From the NCBI GenBank assembly GCA_043808235.1, contig JAZDFC010000084.1, positions 1 through 64,000 of the forward strand: a DNA stretch of 64,000 nucleotides, written 5' to 3'. Position 1 is the first letter of the stretch. Each line of letters begins with the position of its first letter. Under the pieces are notes generated by a model. The model ran no database searches. It worked only from the letters and a program-made list of their open reading frames with translations, and was not told the origin of the DNA. This document shows positions 32,482 through 40,565 of the stretch, piece after piece. Origin of the DNA: JAZDFC01 sp043808235. GTDB lineage: Bacteria > Bacteroidota > Ignavibacteria > Ignavibacteriales > Melioribacteraceae. The position numbers and the translations under genes were made by a program.

Positions 32482-34734
32482 CTATCTCCCACCTGCCGGT
32501 AAATGCTCCAGCAAATAATTGGTCATCAGTGTGTATAGGTGTATTGTTGTCCCTTCCCCTTCGTAAATACCGTGAGTGCGTTGGGGATAAGGCATAACCG
32601 TAAATTGCTTGTTGTGTTTTATTAATTCGTTCATCAGCACTTCGATATTCTGGTAATGAACATTATCATCACCGGTTCCATGAACCATTAACAGATTCCC
32701 TGTTAATTGATTAGCATAAGTAATAGGCGCGCTTAACCGATAACCTTCGGCATTATCGAATGGGAGTCCCATGTAACGTTCGGAGTAAATTGTATCATAA
32801 AATCGTTCATCGCTTACGGCAGCGACAGCAATTCCTGTATTGAAAATTTCCGGATAACGAAACAGAAGATTCAACGTGGATACACCGCCGCCGCTCCATC
32901 CCCATACGCCGATTCTTTCCGGATCGATGAAACTATATTTTTCAATCATCGCTCTCATTGCATCAGCTTGATCATTCGCTGTTATTGTTCCAACATTTCC
33001 ATAAACAATTTTTCTCCATTGCCTTCCTTTGGGCGCAGGAGTTCCTCTATTATCAATACTTGCAACAATATATCCCTTTTGCGTCAACATTAAATGCCAG
33101 AGATACTGGCTTCCGAAATATTGATCGATTACTGTCTGCCCTGCCGGTTCACCATAAAGATATAGAAAGACAGGATATTTTTTTGAAGGATCAAAATCCG
33201 GCGGCTTCATCATCCAGCCGTCAATCGAAGTCCCGTCTTCCAACGTGACATTAAAAAATTCCGAAGGTGATCTTCTCAACGAATTTAATTTTTCCTTTAG
33301 TGTTTTGTTTTCCACCGTTGTTTTTATTGTTTCATGCTGAGGGAGTTTTACCCATTCAACAATGCGGGGATTATCAAATGTTGAAAAACTATGAACGGCA
33401 TAATTCGCTCCGTCCGAAATTTGGTAACTGTTCGAGCCGGTAAATTTATCCGGAGTTACTTTTTCAATTTTCCCGGTTACGTCTATCGTAACTCGGTATA
33501 AATATTTTTGAGTCGCATTCTGGGGCGATGCTATGAAATATATCCAGCCGTTTTCCTCGTCAATATTTTCGACTGAAATTACATCGAAAGCGCCGGGCGT
33601 TAATAATTGTATTTCTTTCCCGTCTCTCGATACTGCGTAGATATGCCGCCAGCCGTCACGTTCGCTTTGGAAAATAAATTTTTCTCCGTCATTTATCCAA
33701 ACGATATCATCGTATATATCTACCCAGGCAGCATCGATATCAATAAAGATTGTTTTTACATCACCGGTTTCCGCATGGCACATCATTACTTCGTTTTTAT
33801 TCTGAGGTCGATTTAAATGCTGAATACACAACTCATTCGAATTTTCCGCCCACTCCATTTTTGCGATATAATTATTTCGCGGATCGCCAGGGATATTCAT
33901 CCAAATCGTTTCACCGCCGTCATTATTAATTACTCCTACCTTGCATGATGAATTCGTCTCGCCGGCTTTTGGATACTGCACGGGGACACAAAACGAATAA
34001 AGTGAGTCAGTAGTATTGATCAAGTAAAAATCCCGCACACCCGAAACATCGAGCTGCCAATAGGCAATCCTTTCACCATCGGGACTCCATCGGAAACCAT
34101 CTCTACAATCAAGTTCCTCCTCGTACACCCAATCGAATGTTCCGTTGATTATTGTCTTCGATCCGTCGAAAGTAAGCTGTGTTATTTTTCCGTTTTTAAG
34201 TTCTTCAACGTATAAATTATTCTCCCGCACAAACGCGACTTTTTTATCATCGGGAGAAAACTTGGCAAACATAAGTGTCGATGGTTTAGCATCACCGCCA
34301 AGCTTTACTAGTTTTTTCGATTCAAGATCCAGCACATAATAATCGCCGCGAGTATTGTAGCGCCATACACGTTCGGTATTTGTAAATATTAAAATCATTT
34401 TAAAATTATTTGACCAGTCATAATCATCAATCCAAAGAGGTTCATCGCTTCCTTCCGGTATAAAAAGCGATGCTGATGCGATTATTTCTTTACTCCCGGT
34501 TTCGGTTTCCACTTTTACTATGTCACGTCCGCCTGGAGTTTCAGTCGATTTCTCAAACGTGACATAGTGCTTTCCATCGTCAATCCATTGGATTTGTGCC
34601 GATCTTTCGCCTGAGAATTCTCTGCTGTTAAAAATCCTTTCGAGGGTTAAAAGCGTGGAATCCTGCTGCGGAAACAAATTGCTGAAAACAGCCAATAAAA
34701 ATATTATCGAAAAAAATTTTGTTACTGATTTCAT
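32482..34734 (-). CDS. Dipeptidyl peptidase IV-family serine peptidase (S9B)
   Basis: A 750-residue exported enzyme (signal peptide KFFSIIFLLAVFSNLFPQ) releasing dipeptides from peptides. The N-terminal beta-propeller (DPPIV_N, ~60-470) contains the family's DWVYEEELDCRDGFRWSPDG segment, with the Glu-Glu pair that binds the substrate amino terminus. The C-terminal alpha/beta hydrolase carries Ser614 in GVWGWSGGG, the acid in VHGTGDDNVHYQN and His in PQRTHGIYEG, completing the catalytic triad. A GGAG lies before the ATG. It is probably part of periplasmic protein or peptide use. Confidence 0.95.
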   Translation of the reverse strand: MKSVTKFFSIIFLLAVFSNLFPQQDSTLLTLERIFNSREFSGERSAQIQWIDDGKHYVTFEKSTETPGGRDIVKVETETGSKEIIASASLFIPEGSDEPLWIDDYDWSNNFKMILIFTNTERVWRYNTRGDYYVLDLESKKLVKLGGDAKPSTLMFAKFSPDDKKVAFVRENNLYVEELKNGKITQLTFDGSKTIINGTFDWVYEEELDCRDGFRWSPDGERIAYWQLDVSGVRDFYLINTTDSLYSFCVPVQYPKAGETNSSCKVGVINNDGGETIWMNIPGDPRNNYIAKMEWAENSNELCIQHLNRPQNKNEVMMCHAETGDVKTIFIDIDAAWVDIYDDIVWINDGEKFIFQSERDGWRHIYAVSRDGKEIQLLTPGAFDVISVENIDEENGWIYFIASPQNATQKYLYRVTIDVTGKIEKVTPDKFTGSNSYQISDGANYAVHSFSTFDNPRIVEWVKLPQHETIKTTVENKTLKEKLNSLRRSPSEFFNVTLEDGTSIDGWMMKPPDFDPSKKYPVFLYLYGEPAGQTVIDQYFGSQYLWHLMLTQKGYIVASIDNRGTPAPKGRQWRKIVYGNVGTITANDQADAMRAMIEKYSFIDPERIGVWGWSGGGVSTLNLLFRYPEIFNTGIAVAAVSDERFYDTIYSERYMGLPFDNAEGYRLSAPITYANQLTGNLLMVHGTGDDNVHYQNIEVLMNELIKHNKQFTVMPYPQRTHGIYEGEGTTIHLYTLMTNYLLEHLPAGGR

Positions 34735-34842
34735 TAAATCTCCAAAACATGTTTTCTCTTATAAGAAAAATAGTATCTGTTTAACTATGCGCCAACATAA
34801 TCCTTAATTTTTCATAACTTTGCCAACAATATAATTTCAATT

Positions 34843-36420
34843 ATGGAGAACAATTTGGATATCAACGAATTACGAAGCAAAGTATCAGCCAGGAAATTAT
34901 GGCCGTTCGCCGAAGCTAAGAAAGCGCTCAGCCGGCACAATTATTCAACAGATCACGTTTATACTTTAGAAACAGGTTTCGGACCATCCGGACTTCCGCA
35001 CATTGGAACATTCGGCGAAGTCGTTCGAACAGAATTTATTATAAATGCTCTCAAGGAATTCGGATTTAAAACCAAGTTGATAGTGTTCTCCGATGATCTC
35101 GACGGCTTACGCAAGGTGCCGGAAGGAATGCCCGATTGGTTAAAAGAGCATCTCGGTAAACCGGTTTCGTCAATTCCCGATCCGTTTGGGAATACGAAGT
35201 CTTTTTCAGATTACATGAATTCAAAATTGATTGAAATGCTTAATTGGATGGGAATCGATTATGAATTTAAAAATTCCAGATCATCTTATGAAAGCGGTGA
35301 GTTTGATCCTGCGATAAAGATTTTGATGAGTAATTTCAAAAAACTCGAGGATATAATCGCTCCAACGCTTTCCGAAGCTACACTTGAAAATTGGCATCCG
35401 TTCTTTCCAATCTGTGAAAATTGCGGAAAGGTTTTGACCACAATGGTGAAGGACGTCGATCTTGAGAAACACACAGTTAAATATATCTGCGACAAAGAAC
35501 ACGGTGAAGTTAAAGGATGCGGACACGAAGGCGAGCAGAGTTATTTAGGTGGACGCGGTAAAATGACGTGGCGCGTTGATTGGCCGTTGCGATGGTATTC
35601 CTTGGGGATTGATTATGAACTCTACGGAAAAGATTTGATTGACTCGTATGAAGTAGGCAAGAAAATTATGTTCAACCTTTTCAATACAAAGCCGCCGGAA
35701 AATATATTTTATGAAATGTTCCTCGATGAAACCGGGGCAAAGATTTCCAAATCGAAAGGGAAAGGATTAACAGTTGAAGGTTGGTTGAAATACGGCACAA
35801 TCGAATCGTTGCATTTGCTGATGTACCGCAACCCGCGGAAAGCAAAAGAACTATCATTCGGAATAATTCCGCAGTATGTTGACGATACATTTTCATTGTC
35901 TGCCGATTATCATAAAAATCCCTCGGTTGATGAACATGATTTCAGATTTATCACACGCTTCAAACCGGATGATAAAAAATTCCCTGAAATCAGTTACATG
36001 CTAATCTGCAATTTGATGACGGCGCTGAAATCGGCGGATACAAGTCTAATCAAAAATTACCTGTCAAAGCAGAAGGAATTCAATGTAGAAGAATTTGAAA
36101 ACGTTCTTGACGATTTGCTGGTTAAAGCCGAGAATTATTACAATGATTTCATTATCATAGAGAAGAAAGAAATTACATTCACTGACGAGCAGAAAAATTG
36201 GATCGCTCAATTCGTTGACTTATTGAAGACCGAACTTGATGCCGAGAAAATCCACAACTCGGTTTACGGACTCGCCGAATCGAACAACACCCAGCCGAAA
36301 GAATTATTTAAAGTCCTCTACAATGCGTTAATCGGTCAGGATAGAGGACCGCGTCTCGGCAATTTCGTTAAAATTATTGGGCAGGAAAAGACGATAGAAA
36401 TCCTTTCAAAAGTCAGTTGA
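34843..36420 (+). CDS. lysS: Class I lysyl-tRNA synthetase
   Basis: The 525-residue enzyme charges tRNA-Lys. It is the archaeal-type class I form, unrelated to the usual bacterial class II LysRS. The Rossmann signatures are SGLPHIGTFGEVVRTEFI (HIGH) near residue 50 and AKISKSKGKGL (KMSKS) near 302. A Cys4-like zinc segment (CENCGKVLTTMV, CDKEHGEVKGCGHEG) and the all-helix C-terminal cage domain are present. It stands alone; a TAACTTTG box at 34815-34822 is a possible -7 element. The class I form occurs sporadically in bacteria, for example spirochaetes and some alphaproteobacteria. Confidence 0.94.
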   Translation: MENNLDINELRSKVSARKLWPFAEAKKALSRHNYSTDHVYTLETGFGPSGLPHIGTFGEVVRTEFIINALKEFGFKTKLIVFSDDLDGLRKVPEGMPDWLKEHLGKPVSSIPDPFGNTKSFSDYMNSKLIEMLNWMGIDYEFKNSRSSYESGEFDPAIKILMSNFKKLEDIIAPTLSEATLENWHPFFPICENCGKVLTTMVKDVDLEKHTVKYICDKEHGEVKGCGHEGEQSYLGGRGKMTWRVDWPLRWYSLGIDYELYGKDLIDSYEVGKKIMFNLFNTKPPENIFYEMFLDETGAKISKSKGKGLTVEGWLKYGTIESLHLLMYRNPRKAKELSFGIIPQYVDDTFSLSADYHKNPSVDEHDFRFITRFKPDDKKFPEISYMLICNLMTALKSADTSLIKNYLSKQKEFNVEEFENVLDDLLVKAENYYNDFIIIEKKEITFTDEQKNWIAQFVDLLKTELDAEKIHNSVYGLAESNNTQPKELFKVLYNALIGQDRGPRLGNFVKIIGQEKTIEILSKVS

Positions 36421-36585
36421 AAATTTTTATTTTTTTAATGGGTACCAAGGAATAATTCATTACTTTGGTACTCATATTATGGCTTGCTTCTCATTGAAGA
36501 AACCTGTATACTAATGCCGTTCTCAAATACTCTTATATTCCATAATCTGACAGATAATAAAACAACAAATATTTATGGAGAAGCC

Positions 36586-37914
36586 ATGAAAAAGTTTAAT
36601 ATCATGATTCTCGCCTTATTTTTATTCATTTCCCCGATGCTTACCAATGCACAATGGATTGATGTTTCAAGTAATCTGCCTGACTTTGGTGTTGGTTGGG
36701 CAATAGATGCAATTGATAATTCCACCGCCATTGTATCCGGTTCGGGAGATGGTAAAACCGACCTATTCAAAACAACAGATACCGGGAATACCTGGAACGC
36801 AATAGACTACCCGAAAAAAGATGGTTACGAATTAGCTATTGACATTTCTTTTGTTGACGAATTGAATATTTGGATTGCGACTGATCCCGGCAGAATTTTA
36901 CGAACTACTGATGGAGGAACAAATTGGACTGTTCAATTCGAGAATGCAGCACTCACAAAGTATATGAATTACATTGAGATGTTCGACGTAAACAATGGTG
37001 TGGCAATGGGTGATGCGGCAGTTAACGGTGGACCTGCAGTTTTTTTAACAACTACAACCGGCGGAAATGAATGGACGGTTCATACGGCAACAATCGGTGA
37101 ATACTCTGGAGATACATGGAGGAGATTGGATTTTGTAAATCCGAATGTCGGTTATTTTTTTGAATCGGGAATTAATCCACAAAAACTTTACAAGACAACC
37201 GACGGATGCCAAAGCTGGATAGAAATTAATAGCGATATTAACTGCCAGGTGCTAAAGGCTTATGACGAAAACACTGTGTTAGCAAATAATTTCACTTATC
37301 CTTCCGAGAATAGTTTTTACAGAACCGTAGATGGCGGTTCGACATGGAATGTTCTACCCTTTATAAATAGAAATTGGGGTAACGACATAGAATTTTGTCC
37401 GGAGAATCCGTCAATGATTTGGTATACAGAGGGAAGGGGTGTTTATTTCAGCAGTGATATGGGTGAAACTTGGACATTGCAGATGAGTGTAGATGAAGGA
37501 GATATCTCAAGAGATATAAAATTTTTTGATAGCCAGAATGGCTGGTTGTTCAGCAATAATGCGGTCTATCTCACCACTAACGGAGGTATGAGCGTTACAG
37601 AAGTAATAGGGACGACCGATCAACTCCCGACTGAATTTTCATTGTCTCAGAATTATCCCAATCCGTTTAATCCAACTACAACAATAAAATATTCAATACC
37701 TTTTGTAAAGACGCCATATATGGCGTCTTTACAAGTAAACCTAAAAGTATTTGATTTACTTGGCAACGAAGTTGCGGTGTTAGTGAATGAATATAAATCT
37801 CCGGGAGAATATGAAATTGAATTTGACGCTTCGCAATTACCATCTGGTGTTTATTTCTATAAACTTACTGCCGGTGATTTTTCGCAGTCTCGTAAAATGA
37901 TTTTGATGAAGTGA
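36586..37914 (+). CDS. Secreted BNR/YCF48-like repeat protein with T9SS C-terminal sorting domain
   Basis: The longest frame starts at 36484, but the ATG at 36586 has GGAG five bases upstream and starts a signal peptide (MKKFNIMILALFLFISPMLTNAQ), giving 442 residues. The middle holds six to seven beta-propeller-type repeats with the TTDxGxxW core (TTDTGNTWNA, TTDGGTNWTV, TVDGGSTWNV, SSDMGETWTL), as in BNR/sortilin or Ycf48-like proteins. The C terminus (~350-442) is a type IX secretion domain (SQNYPNPFNPTTTIKYSIP ... VFDLLGNEVAVLV ... LPSGVYFYKLTAGDFSQSRKMILMK), so it is exported to the surface or medium. A palindrome inserted in frame at 37703-37734 adds VKTPYMASLQV to that domain. Confidence 0.9.
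   Translation: MKKFNIMILALFLFISPMLTNAQWIDVSSNLPDFGVGWAIDAIDNSTAIVSGSGDGKTDLFKTTDTGNTWNAIDYPKKDGYELAIDISFVDELNIWIATDPGRILRTTDGGTNWTVQFENAALTKYMNYIEMFDVNNGVAMGDAAVNGGPAVFLTTTTGGNEWTVHTATIGEYSGDTWRRLDFVNPNVGYFFESGINPQKLYKTTDGCQSWIEINSDINCQVLKAYDENTVLANNFTYPSENSFYRTVDGGSTWNVLPFINRNWGNDIEFCPENPSMIWYTEGRGVYFSSDMGETWTLQMSVDEGDISRDIKFFDSQNGWLFSNNAVYLTTNGGMSVTEVIGTTDQLPTEFSLSQNYPNPFNPTTTIKYSIPFVKTPYMASLQVNLKVFDLLGNEVAVLVNEYKSPGEYEIEFDASQLPSGVYFYKLTAGDFSQSRKMILMK
37703..37734. repeat. Perfect 32-bp palindrome inside a coding sequence
   Basis: TTGTAAAGACGCCATA followed directly by its reverse complement TATGGCGTCTTTACAA. It lies inside the T9SS sorting domain, between the IKYSIP and LKVFDLLG blocks, and stays in frame. 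Its GTAAAGACGCC...GGCGTCTTTAC arms look like a dispersed palindromic repeat family; only one copy is in this window. Confidence 0.85.
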
Positions 37915-37940
37915 TTTTTCTTTACATACTCTTTATTTCA

Positions 37941-37974
37941 AAAAACCCGGTCTTCGATATGAAGCCGGGTTTTT
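37941..37974. terminator. Bidirectional terminator between T9SS protein and ppiD-like gene
   Basis: AAAAACCCGG-T-CTTC and GAAG-CCGGGTTTTT form a strong GC stem around GATAT, with A-tract on one side and T-tract on the other. It lies between the convergent genes ending at 37914 (plus) and 37995 (minus), so it can end both. Confidence 0.88.
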
Positions 37975-37994
37975 CTTTCGTAATAAAATCAATT

Positions 37995-40082
37995 TTATCT
38001 GAAGAACAGATATCTGTTATCAACAATGTCCGACTCTTCTTTAACTTTCTGAAGCCACTGTGTAAATAACTGTTGTCTTTTTTGCTGAAGTAGTCTGTCC
38101 CTCAAACTGTTTTTCTGAAGTTCGAAAGCATTATTATCGAACTGGGTTTTGTTTACCAACTTTACGATATAGCTTCCACGCTGACCCTTAAACGGTTTGG
38201 AAATTTTACCAACTTCGGCAGTTGAACAAAATTGAGAAAATGCAGGGTCGTTACCAATTCCGGGTACATTCCCTATTATAGTAAATTCTTTTGCGGTATC
38301 AACAACTGCATCTCTAAAGAAATACTTCGCTTTGGAGAAATCGCCGTTGATGCGTTTATTCAAGTCGTTAACTATCTGAATTGATTTTTCTAATTTTTTC
38401 TCTTTTACTACCGCCGGTCTAATTCCGTCCTTTACTTCTTCGAATGGTTTTACTCCGGCTTCAATAACTTCCGCAAGAGTTGCCACGATATAACCGGCAG
38501 GAATTCTGAACACTTCACTTACCTCGCCAACCGAATTTTCAAATGCAAAATTTAAAATTGCCTTATTGCTGCCCAAACCGGGAATAGTCGTAGCATCTTC
38601 TTTGAATGGTTGAGATTCGAGCACCTGATATTTAGCTCGTTTCGCCTCAGCGTCGAATCCTTCTTTATTTATAGCAAGGTACGAAAAATCATTAGCGCTA
38701 TTATACAAATTATCCAAAGTGCTGCCCGAAGGTTGAATCTTATTGAAAATTGATTCTACAACAAACGATTCTGAGGATTTTTCTGTTACTTTTATTATGT
38801 GATAGCCGTAACTCGTTTTAATCGGTTTTTGAATTTGTCCAACCGGCGCATTAAAACAAGCATTTTCAAATTCGGGTACCATTTGACCCTTACCAAACCA
38901 TCCAAGTTCACCGCCGTTCTTGCCGGAGCCGGGATCCTGCGATCTGTTTATAGCAACATTTGCAAAATCACCGCCGCTTATTAATACTTTATAAATATCA
39001 TCGGCTTCTTTTTTTGCCGCAGCATCATCAGTACCACTCTTTATTAATATGTGGGATGCATTTACAAATGTTTCTTTGCCGGTTACTTTCTGAACAAGAT
39101 GATAAACGAAGCAACCTTCATTTGTCAGTGCTGGGCCGACAATATCACCGGGATTACTTTTGGCAAGCACCGGCCCAACCTGTTGCGGTAGTTTTGCGAA
39201 GTTAACAGTATCTTTTGAGTACGGTGTTTCGGAATAAATTTCAGCGTAAGTTTTAAAATCGCTTGTATCTCTTTTAATTTTATCAACAATTGCATTTAAA
39301 TTATTTAGAACTCCAACCGTGTCGTCTTTTGAAGGAGCTCTTTTGAAAAGCACATATTTTAACTTCCGTTGTGGCTCAACTTTAAACTCATCAAGATGTT
39401 CGTTATAATAGTCTTTCAAATCAGCATCTGTTACTTTAGCCATCGAATCCGGAACAGCCGCAAAGCTAACCATAATATATTCGGCAGTCATCTTTAAATT
39501 TTGTTCTAAATAAGATTTCTTCAAATCGCTATCGCTAACAACTATACCGGCATTAACATAATACGAAAGTTTTTGCTGTAGTAATTGCTCGCGGATTTGT
39601 TCTTCAACCTGAATCATAATATTTTTATTTCGGGGATCAAGAATTGCAGCTTCGTAGGCTTCTCTATTAAAATTTCCCGTTGAGTCTGTAAAATTCTGTT
39701 TCAGGTATGCAGGCGGATCTTCGCCGGTGATTACGCTTTTAATTTCATCGTCGGTAACAATAATGTTGTATTCCTTAATTTTTTGCTGCATCAGGGTTTG
39801 GCTTATCAATCCTTCCCATGCCTGATCCCGCAATTGTTCCATTTCAGTTTCGTCAACTTCCTTGCCTTGCTGCCGGATTGTGTTGTCTCTGTAACTATCC
39901 ACAATTTTTGAGAATTGCTGATAAGTAATTTCTTCGCCGTTAATCGAGCCGATATTTTTCTCTCCACTATTCATCATTTTGGAAACGCCCGAATCGGATA
40001 GAACCATAAACAAAACAAATATTCCACCAACCGTTAATATAAACCAGGGAGTCAGACTCCGCATTTTGGCCATCATACCCAT
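37995..40082 (-). CDS. PpiD/SurA-type peptidylprolyl isomerase chaperone
   Basis: The 695-residue protein is anchored by an N-terminal transmembrane helix (LTPWFILTVGGIFVLFMVL) with the rest in the periplasm. A SurA_N-like helical region (INGEEITYQQFSKIVDSYRDN, WEGLISQTLMQQKIKEYNI) precedes a parvulin domain (~340-430): VNASHILIKSGTDDAAAKKEADDIYKVLISGGDFANVAINRSQDPGSGKNGGELGWFGKGQMVPEFENACF. A further parvulin-like region follows. This matches PpiD, which assists folding of newly exported proteins at the inner membrane. That fits the many outer-membrane and secreted products here. Minus-strand, convergent with the T9SS gene. Confidence 0.92.
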   Translation of the reverse strand: MGMMAKMRSLTPWFILTVGGIFVLFMVLSDSGVSKMMNSGEKNIGSINGEEITYQQFSKIVDSYRDNTIRQQGKEVDETEMEQLRDQAWEGLISQTLMQQKIKEYNIIVTDDEIKSVITGEDPPAYLKQNFTDSTGNFNREAYEAAILDPRNKNIMIQVEEQIREQLLQQKLSYYVNAGIVVSDSDLKKSYLEQNLKMTAEYIMVSFAAVPDSMAKVTDADLKDYYNEHLDEFKVEPQRKLKYVLFKRAPSKDDTVGVLNNLNAIVDKIKRDTSDFKTYAEIYSETPYSKDTVNFAKLPQQVGPVLAKSNPGDIVGPALTNEGCFVYHLVQKVTGKETFVNASHILIKSGTDDAAAKKEADDIYKVLISGGDFANVAINRSQDPGSGKNGGELGWFGKGQMVPEFENACFNAPVGQIQKPIKTSYGYHIIKVTEKSSESFVVESIFNKIQPSGSTLDNLYNSANDFSYLAINKEGFDAEAKRAKYQVLESQPFKEDATTIPGLGSNKAILNFAFENSVGEVSEVFRIPAGYIVATLAEVIEAGVKPFEEVKDGIRPAVVKEKKLEKSIQIVNDLNKRINGDFSKAKYFFRDAVVDTAKEFTIIGNVPGIGNDPAFSQFCSTAEVGKISKPFKGQRGSYIVKLVNKTQFDNNAFELQKNSLRDRLLQQKRQQLFTQWLQKVKEESDIVDNRYLFFR

Positions 40083-40348
40083 TGAATTCTATTCCTATGT
40101 AAGTATATAATAATATTGAAATTTAAGTGCGTAAATTTAGAGATGAGCCCTATGAAATGCAATTACTTTGAAAATTCATATTTTTTGCAAATATTCGTTT
40201 TGGATGGAATTTTGAGCTTTTAAAAAAACGGCGCTAATTAATCTACCCTGGATTAAAATTACTTCATAAAACTGTAATCCAATTTGCAAAACAAAACAGG
40301 CTTCACTAAGTTTGAAACAAAATTATATCTATAATATTTGGTATTGTT

Positions 40349-40561
40349 ATGATTACTTTTTCAAACACCTGGCTGCCATATTTATATTTATACGGGTGCG
40401 GCGGCTTATTTTTTATTGCCGGGATGATAATAGTCCGCAAATCAGGCGCTATTGATTTGCGGTTAAAGCAAAATCGTTTCTGGACAAGAGTACTAATCTT
40501 CGGCTTTATTTATTTCATGGCTATTCACGCTATTTTAACAATTGCTGCTCTTTATTGGTGA
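40349..40561 (+). CDS. Small membrane protein upstream of a sodium/solute symporter
   Basis: A 70-residue protein with two predicted helices (YLYLYGCGGLFFIAGMIIV and RVLIFGFIYFMAIHAILTIAALYW) around a basic cytoplasmic turn (RKSGAIDLRLKQNRFW). Its stop lies four bases before the symporter ATG, so the two are certainly cotranscribed and perhaps coupled. Some symporters of the same superfamily have a small membrane partner of this size (YhdT with PanF, YjcH with ActP), which suggests an accessory subunit. That role is inferred from position and topology only. TATAATATTTG just upstream may be its -10/-7 box. Confidence 0.75.
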   Translation: MITFSNTWLPYLYLYGCGGLFFIAGMIIVRKSGAIDLRLKQNRFWTRVLIFGFIYFMAIHAILTIAALYW

Positions 40562-40565
40562 TAAT

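Noticed and set aside
36484..36585. Longer start for the T9SS protein
   Set aside because: It would put 34 residues before the signal peptide; the ATG at 36586 has a ribosome-binding site.
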